Shown here: one piece after another, positions 58,546-64,000 of the stretch | Position numbering within the stretch: position 1 is the first letter of the stretch | Layout of the letters: every line of letters starts with the position of its first letter | Assembly: GCA_040954595.2 (NCBI GenBank) | Contig: CM082580.2 | Coordinates: 2,542,001-2,606,000 of the forward strand | Length of the DNA: 64,000 nt | Direction of reading: 5' to 3' | From: Balanoglossus misakiensis | Lineage: Eukaryota; Hemichordata | Translations under genes and position numbers: made by a program | The notes under the pieces: model-generated | Database searches by the model: none | The model's input: only the letters and a program-made list of their open reading frames with translations | Told to the model about the DNA's origin: nothing

Positions 58546-58689
58546 CAACACAGAAAAGCAGAATCTGCTAGCCACAGGTGTGTGTAGCATTGAAGTTAAA
58601 TTTCAGTCCGGAATCCTTTTGTCAGCTCCAATAACAATGTTCGTTACACGTTACAGCCCAAGAACGTGTCAGTCTTGAAATAGTCGGGT

Positions 58690-59330
58690 TGCCAAATACA
58701 GATTTATGCCCTAAGCCAAAATATCAGTATGCACAATGTTTTTTTGCAGATTACTCAACTATAGCATGTCCCAAATCTAACCCAAATCTTAATGATGCCA
58801 CCTTGGCACCATTGAAGGTTTCGAGATATCCAAGATGGCCACCAACCATGAAACAAGGCATAATTATGGTAATAATTGAACTATGTGTCTGCGTTTATCT
58901 TACTATATTTGTGTTTTGGGGACAGTGAATCCATATTTAGCATTGGTTGATGTCTAGAGTACGGATTTAACCATTTAATATTGGGGGGTGTCTAGTCTCG
59001 GTTACCCAGACCCCCCCCCCCCCCCCTGCTTCTTCCGTTGGGCACTCCAGAAAGAGTGCCCAACTGGGTAACCGAGACTAGGGGGTGTCTAGATTTAGGG
59101 TTTAAATCCAAGATGGCCGCCAAGATGGCCACCAACCATGAAACAAGGCATAATTTTGGTAATAATAGAACTACGTGTCTGCTTTTTTCTGTGTTTTGGG
59201 GCCAGTGAATTCATATTTAGCATTTGTTGATGTCTAGAGTAAGGGTTTAACCATTTGATAGTTGGGAGTGTCTAGAGTAAGGGTTTCGCCTAGTAGAATC
59301 TGCCAATCAGAGGCAGACAGATTATTGGGG
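58690..59330. repeat. Direct repeat of about 280-bp unit with an inserted hairpin element
   Basis: CAAGATGGCCACCAACCATG and the following 60 bp occur at about 58831 and again near 59122; the GTTGATGTCTAGAGTA segment recurs likewise. Between them at 58996-59087 is an inverted-repeat element (CTCGGTTACCCAGACC ... GGGTAACCGAGACTAG). No gene between the lectin 3' end and the pentraxin-like gene. Confidence 0.7.
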
Positions 59331-59543
59331 TCATCGAGTTATGCCACAAGTCACCATCGTTTAACTTCTGTGTGTATTCATGATTTATAACCCACTGATC
59401 AGAGGCACACCTTCTTCGGGTCATGAGGTTATGCCCCAGGTCAGTGACTTTTTGAAAACTGAAAAATCACGAGACGACTTAATTCATACTATATCATCTA
59501 CACGTTTTAATCTCGCTATTAAACATCGAGAAATACACGTTAT

Positions 59544-59549
59544 TTTATT
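59544..59549 (-). promoter_or_regulatory. Polyadenylation signal of the pentraxin-like gene
   Basis: AATAAA on the minus strand, just over 50 nt beyond the stop codon at 59603-59605. Confidence 0.5.
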
Positions 59550-59602
59550 TATCGACGATAGTATATATATTTTAGCTTTAGCATATCAGTTTGCGATTAT
59601 TA

Positions 59603-61478
59603 CTAAATGTATTGCTTGCAAATGTCGGATGGTTCTTCGCGGGCGCCCGCGGATTCAAAATCGACGTTGTCTGAGCGAAAATCATCCCAGATGATGATAG
59701 CGCCCTCTGATGTGTAACGTCCGCAAAGTCTCGCCATGAGCGACACTTGGTACCAGTTTTCGCTCAAATCTTCAGGCCACATGTGGAAGCCGAACATATC
59801 TCCCGAAAACGCATGCGCATCTGACTTCTGAGGGCTGAATCCTAACCTCACCATCCCCAAGGCGCTAAGTTGAATCCGTCGCTTCAGGGAAAACGCGTTT
59901 CTGATCCTTATTCCGTCCCGAAATATACGAAAGGAAGCCTCGTCTGCCATAGTACCAGTCAGGCACACGAGGTGCCACAAGCCGTCGTTCACTCGCCGTG
60001 TCTCGTACCATAAAAGCGAATAGTATGTGTATCTTGCTCCGTCGTGTGTTGTCACGACAAGGTTGTCATGATCCAGATAGATGCTTTTTATGTTGGCCGC
60101 ATCGGAATCGTCGGATGTCTCGAACTCGAATATGGTCGTTCTCGCTCCTGCAGAAGCCGTTCTCATCCAGAGACAAAAGGTCACTGCCGACAGGGTTCTG
60201 GCTTCACCATTATATACAAGAGAAGGTCTGGATGATCCATCGAGAGTGAACTTAATTGATGTTGGATCTAAAAAAAAATAAGAAATTGTAAATGTGACTT
60301 TCCGCTTTACTATTCTCCCCCGAGTCCTCAAAAATAAGAAATTGTAAATGTGACTTTCCGCTTTACTATTCTCCCCCGAGTCCTCAATAATAATTGATTC
60401 ATTCAAGACCGTTCAAACGTTCAACAACAACATTATGAATGATACAAGGATTGAGGCTTTACCAACCTGCAGGACATCTGGCTTGAGAATTCGGACAGAT
60501 GCAGGACGCTCCAATCGGATTCTCTCTTTCAATACAAACGCTACCAGTCATACAAGCCTCCAAACGACAACCTGGATGTTCTATGAATATTCATAGAACC
60601 GCGTGAGAGTGCAAATAAGTGGATTTTACACTTATTAGTATTCAAGAATAGGTAAATAATATCCACTCATGTCATATTGGCATGCTTGTGAGTTTGAATG
60701 TCAACATTTCTACGATATAAAATTATCTAACCACTGTTATCAAACTCATATGGAGTAATGAAACAAATAAGGATCGTTTGTTTCAACTCGATGACAAAAT
60801 AGCTTTGAGAACTTACGACACACATCAGCCACCTCCTTCTTCACATTATCAGCAATGTATTGCCTTCTTGAGAAACCACTGGCCAATAGAATAACGCGCC
60901 CTCTACGTCCCCAACACCACAGCCAAGTGCCATTCCAGTTATTGCCCGGCCGTCAAGTTTGACATCGTACATGTAAAATTGTGTCATTTCTCCAATAAAG
61001 CCGCGAAATGGGTAGCCATATCTGTCAGCGATGGGGGATCGCCCGAGTTGCACGACACCATTGGACACTATGTTCTGCACTGCAGTGATGTATCCCCAGT
61101 AGCCGATGCCATCGATGTACAACCAATGGCGGTCATTCCTCCAATCGAGCGCACGGCACACATGGTGCCAAACGCCGTCGGTGGGAATCTCAATATTCAT
61201 AGTACCCCCAGTTGACCATCCCTCCGAGTCGTAGAACCACACGGTGCCGGTACACAGTATCATCACATAGTATAACTTCTGAGATGAGGGTGGCGCTGCA
61301 GTTTCGGAGTCTGCTTCGTAATGATACAGGACTGTGCGATCGTCGTGCGTGTAGTATCTGTCGCCAGTGTCTCTCTTCATCCAAAAACAAAAAGTGAACT
61401 CCGTCAGCACAGGGGTACTGTTGGAACCACTGCTTGCGAGTTTCAGACTGGACGTACCGCTAAAAACGAATTTGGGAT
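59603..61478 (-). CDS. Pentraxin-like / EGF / pentraxin-like secreted protein (3' part; one frameshift)
   Basis: Coding order: 60817-61478 (domain 1), 60467-60571 (EGF-like, six Cys in EGF spacing, EACMTGSVC ... CIC), 59603-60267 (domain 2, ending CKQYI and stop). Introns are phase 1. Domain 1 has FTFCFWM, DGVWHHVCRALDW and LYIDG, matching the pentraxin HxCxxW signature; domain 2 has VTFCLWM and DGLWHLVCLTG, and FSGDMFGFHMWPEDLS. Both are about 200-residue LamG/pentraxin jelly rolls, used for Ca-dependent ligand binding. In domain 1 the frame breaks near 60882: a missing base would reconnect WP to SGFSRRQYIADN and lead to a strong GTAAGT donor after VADVC. So this is an assembly error, an allele or an early pseudogene. 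No signal-peptide exon was identified beyond 61478; the gene start is unknown. Confidence 0.78.
60279..60386. repeat. Tandem duplication of about 55 bp in the pentraxin-like intron
   Basis: AAATAAGAAATTGTAAATGT through CTCCCCCGAGTCCTCAA occurs twice, head to tail, directly upstream (in coding sense) of the acceptor of the last exon. The copies are identical, so the duplication is recent. Confidence 0.9.
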
Positions 61479-62075
61479 CTGTAAAAGTAATGTAAACGGG
61501 CACGTTTTACTACAAGGGAGCATATTCAGTTCATCTCTGGTTTCTGTTTAGTTATAATGAAAAGAGCTACTGCTATAGTCGCACTGACTTGAATTGTGCA
61601 TCAACAAAACTGGCAGAGAAAAACAAACCGTTCATTTGACCGACCCTTCGACTGTGCGATGCTAGGGAAGTGCTCCCCAAAATAAAGAAAGAAAACGTGA
61701 AAAGTCTAATTGACACCAATCTTAAATGATTATATATCAATTTATTTGACCTAACACCCTAGCTAGTACATGTATTTTAATCGTTAAATGACGCATGCAA
61801 ATTACAAGTTATAATTGTACAATAAAACTGGCCTTTACAACTCCCGATTCCATTGCACTGAGAGAAAGAGGGGAGGGGGAAGAGAGAGAGAGATGTTGTT
61901 AAAATATTTATTTACCAAGAGAAATAGTCCATGGGCCAGAGACCGAAACCCTCCCCCCCCTGAGGATTTTTGCAGACATATATTTTTGGAAAGCCTATTT
62001 ATCCAGCTGTCAGAATCAGGTTGTTTGCACTCATATTAATGGTGGGTGTGGCCGTGAGGAGCGGTTGTCATGGTA
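61479..62075. other. Upstream of the pentraxin-like exon, no gene recognised
   Basis: No convincing signal-peptide exon on the minus strand. A short GA-rich tract is at 61861-61893. Confidence 0.4.
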
Positions 62076-62079
62076 ACGA

Positions 62080-63420
62080 TAGCATAATTTTAGGGGTACT
62101 CATACAGTTAAAAAATGATATATTTCAGGATCTGAGAAAGCTAGAGAAAAAATTTAAACATTGGGTCTTATAAAGTAGGGGACGGGCTATCCAATGATTA
62201 CATGACCGACAAGGTCAGAGGTCAAGTTCATCTTCAAAACGCGGGGTCAAAGTAAAAATTTCGCTATTTTTTGCACATCGATCATACATAGTTTCGATTT
62301 ACTGGAAAACGGTTTGCTCGAGGAGGCTGTAAATTGGTCATCAGGTAGCATGGAACATTAGGTTTATGAAAAATAAGCTGATTCACGTCTTTGATATTAA
62401 GTTATATTAAAATTCTGTTACCATAACGACGGATAGCAGATTTTGCGAAAATCACAAAAATAAGAATCCTGCTATATATATCTGCTACCAATTAAGCTTT
62501 AGATAAAATTTAAACACTCAAACTTATAATGTCGGGTGCGATCATTTCATTGCTTACTTGAACTTTGGGGTTCAAGGTCAAGGTCATCCTCAAATTTCAG
62601 GTCAAAGTGACAAAATGGACATTATGGATTTTTGTTCAAAATGACATTTTACGGCGAGCGTTTACTAAACACTGTTTGGGTCTAGAATGCTATAATTTGA
62701 TCTCCAGATAGAGATGTGTATTGTTTACAAAGATTTTAATTTGTTTTGCTGTTTACATATACTTAATATGCAAAACCTGCTGTTTTAATGACAACAAAAT
62801 GAATGGTAGGAATAGCAAGAGTACTCATACAGTTAAAATGAGATATTTCAGGTTCTGAGAAAGCTAGAGAAAAAATTTAAACATTCAGTATTATAAAGTA
62901 GGGTACGGACTATCCAATTATTACACGACCGACAAGGTCAGAGGTCAAGTTCATCTTCAAAACTTGGGGTCAAAGTGAAAATTTCGCTATTTTTTGCATA
63001 TCGGTCATACATAGTTTTGATTTACTGGAAAACGGTTTGCTCGAGGAGGCTGTAAATTGGTCATCAGGTTGCAAGGAATATTAGCTTTAAGAAAAATAGG
63101 CCTATTTTCGTCTTTGGTTGTAATTTATATTAAAATTCTGTAACCATAACGACGGATAGAAGATTTTGCGAAATTCCCCAAAATAAGAAACTTGCTATAT
63201 CTTTGCTACCAATTAAGCTTTAGATAAAATTTAAACACTCAAACTTGTATTGTCGGATGCGAGCTTTTGATTGCTAAATTGAACTTTGGGGTTCAAGGTC
63301 AAGGTCATCCTCAAATTTCGGGTCAAAGTGACAAAATGGGCATTACGGACTTTGTTCAAAATCACATTTTACGGCGAGCGTTTACTACACTGTTGGGATC
63401 TAGAATGCTATAATTTTGTA
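62080..63420. repeat. Tandem repeat, two units of about 720-730 bp
   Basis: Unit 1 begins near GTACTCATACAGTTAAAA (about 62087) and unit 2 at about 62820. Many stretches agree closely, for example GAAAACGGTTTGCTCGAGGA, CGACAAGGTCAGAGGTCAAG and TTTTACGGCGAGCGTTTACT. Divergence is several percent with small indels. Several AAGGTCA/GGTCAAG motifs occur in each unit. No protein-coding potential. Confidence 0.8.
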
Positions 63421-64000
63421 TATTTTGATATTAATATTCAAATAAGATGCCACTTTGATTTCTGGATATTATTATATAAAAAAACGCGACCGTGGGAGTG
63501 CGAGTCATGCTGATTTATGCGTTATCCCATGATGCCACTGTAGCAATAGTCCAGACAAACCGATCGAATATCTGTGTTTTAGGCACAGAGATTTTTTGGA
63601 AATTGTGCGTAAAGCACTTAAGACACATTATATACTCAAAAGCAATGTTTTTAAATCACAATCATTCATAATCATACAAAATGAATGCTACGTTTAAAAA
63701 AAAACGTTTGCTCATGTGGAAATGTTTTCCGGTTGTTTGTCATTGCATGGCCTCCATCTTGCTGATGAAACGTCCAGCGCTAGGTTCTGCAACTTTTTAT
63801 CATGGTGTAAAGGTAGGGAACACAGTCAATGCCTGAGATGGATTGTGATCTTTTGACTTCCCAGCCTGCTAATGAACTTTTGGAAATAGTTCACAATTTT
63901 GTGGAACACATCATTGAACATCATTTCCCGCTTATGGCTGAGTTTAGACAAGAGAGGAGTAACTTTTAACTTTTGGTATGACTTTGTGTAGAGTATTGCT
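63421..64000. other. Right edge, no gene recognised
   Basis: No supported exon, RNA or repeat in the last 580 bases. Confidence 0.4.

Noticed and set aside
59380-59694. Plus-strand 104-codon frame at the end of the pentraxin-like gene
   Set aside because: It partly overlaps the coding exon in antisense and shows no motif.
61558-61680. Minus-strand MNGLFFSASFVDAQ as a signal-peptide exon for the pentraxin-like gene
   Set aside because: No GT donor in phase 1 follows in frame before the stop codon.

Overview
The window is eukaryotic genomic DNA: coding sequence is split into short exons with GT...AG introns, there is an intron-containing tRNA gene, and many small inverted-repeat transposons and microsatellites. 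The gene content (exon-shuffled extracellular proteins with lectin, kringle, fucolectin, hevein-type, VWD and pentraxin modules joined by phase-1 introns, plus a tandem sarcosine-oxidase-like family) fits an invertebrate deuterostome. Amphioxus (Branchiostoma) is my best guess, from gene content only; another marine invertebrate is possible.

Layout, left to right. (1) 1-327: a broken duplicate of one alkaline phosphatase exon, minus strand. (2) 1843-17709: a complete 25-exon plus-strand gene for a type I membrane VWDE-like protein, with two homologous copies of exon 4 that reading frame forces to be mutually exclusive. (3) 18484-21768: a multi-exon alkaline phosphatase on the minus strand with frameshifts and a stop, read as a pseudogene. 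(4) 23085-41548: a tandem array of four five-exon FAD-dependent sarcosine-oxidase-like genes (A-D) plus an orphan fifth exon (E). Only D and E end in a peroxisomal PTS1 (AKL). Introns 2 of A-C hold a decayed extra exon 3. Downstream of D and E lie two matching copies of an intron-bearing tRNA-Arg(UCG). A truncated DEG/ENaC channel exon abuts the left breakpoint of the E duplication.

(5) 43212-58387: a mosaic secreted lectin gene, plus strand: C-type lectin, two kringles, three fucolectin (FTP) domains alternating with two hevein-type chitin-binding domains, and a C-terminal PCSK9 V-domain-like module. Its probable first intron contains an intronless antisense RING finger gene ending in a CaaX box (43727-44725). 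(6) 59603-61478: a minus-strand pentraxin-like/EGF/pentraxin-like protein with one apparent 1-nt frameshift. (7) 61479-64000: no gene, dominated by a roughly 720-bp tandem repeat.

The right half looks like a small cluster of glycan/pattern-recognition proteins, and the middle like an actively duplicating amine-oxidase family. Exon joins were checked by reading-frame phase: the VWDE-like, mosaic-lectin and oxidase B, C and D models all close in frame. Family assignments come from motif recognition, not database searches.
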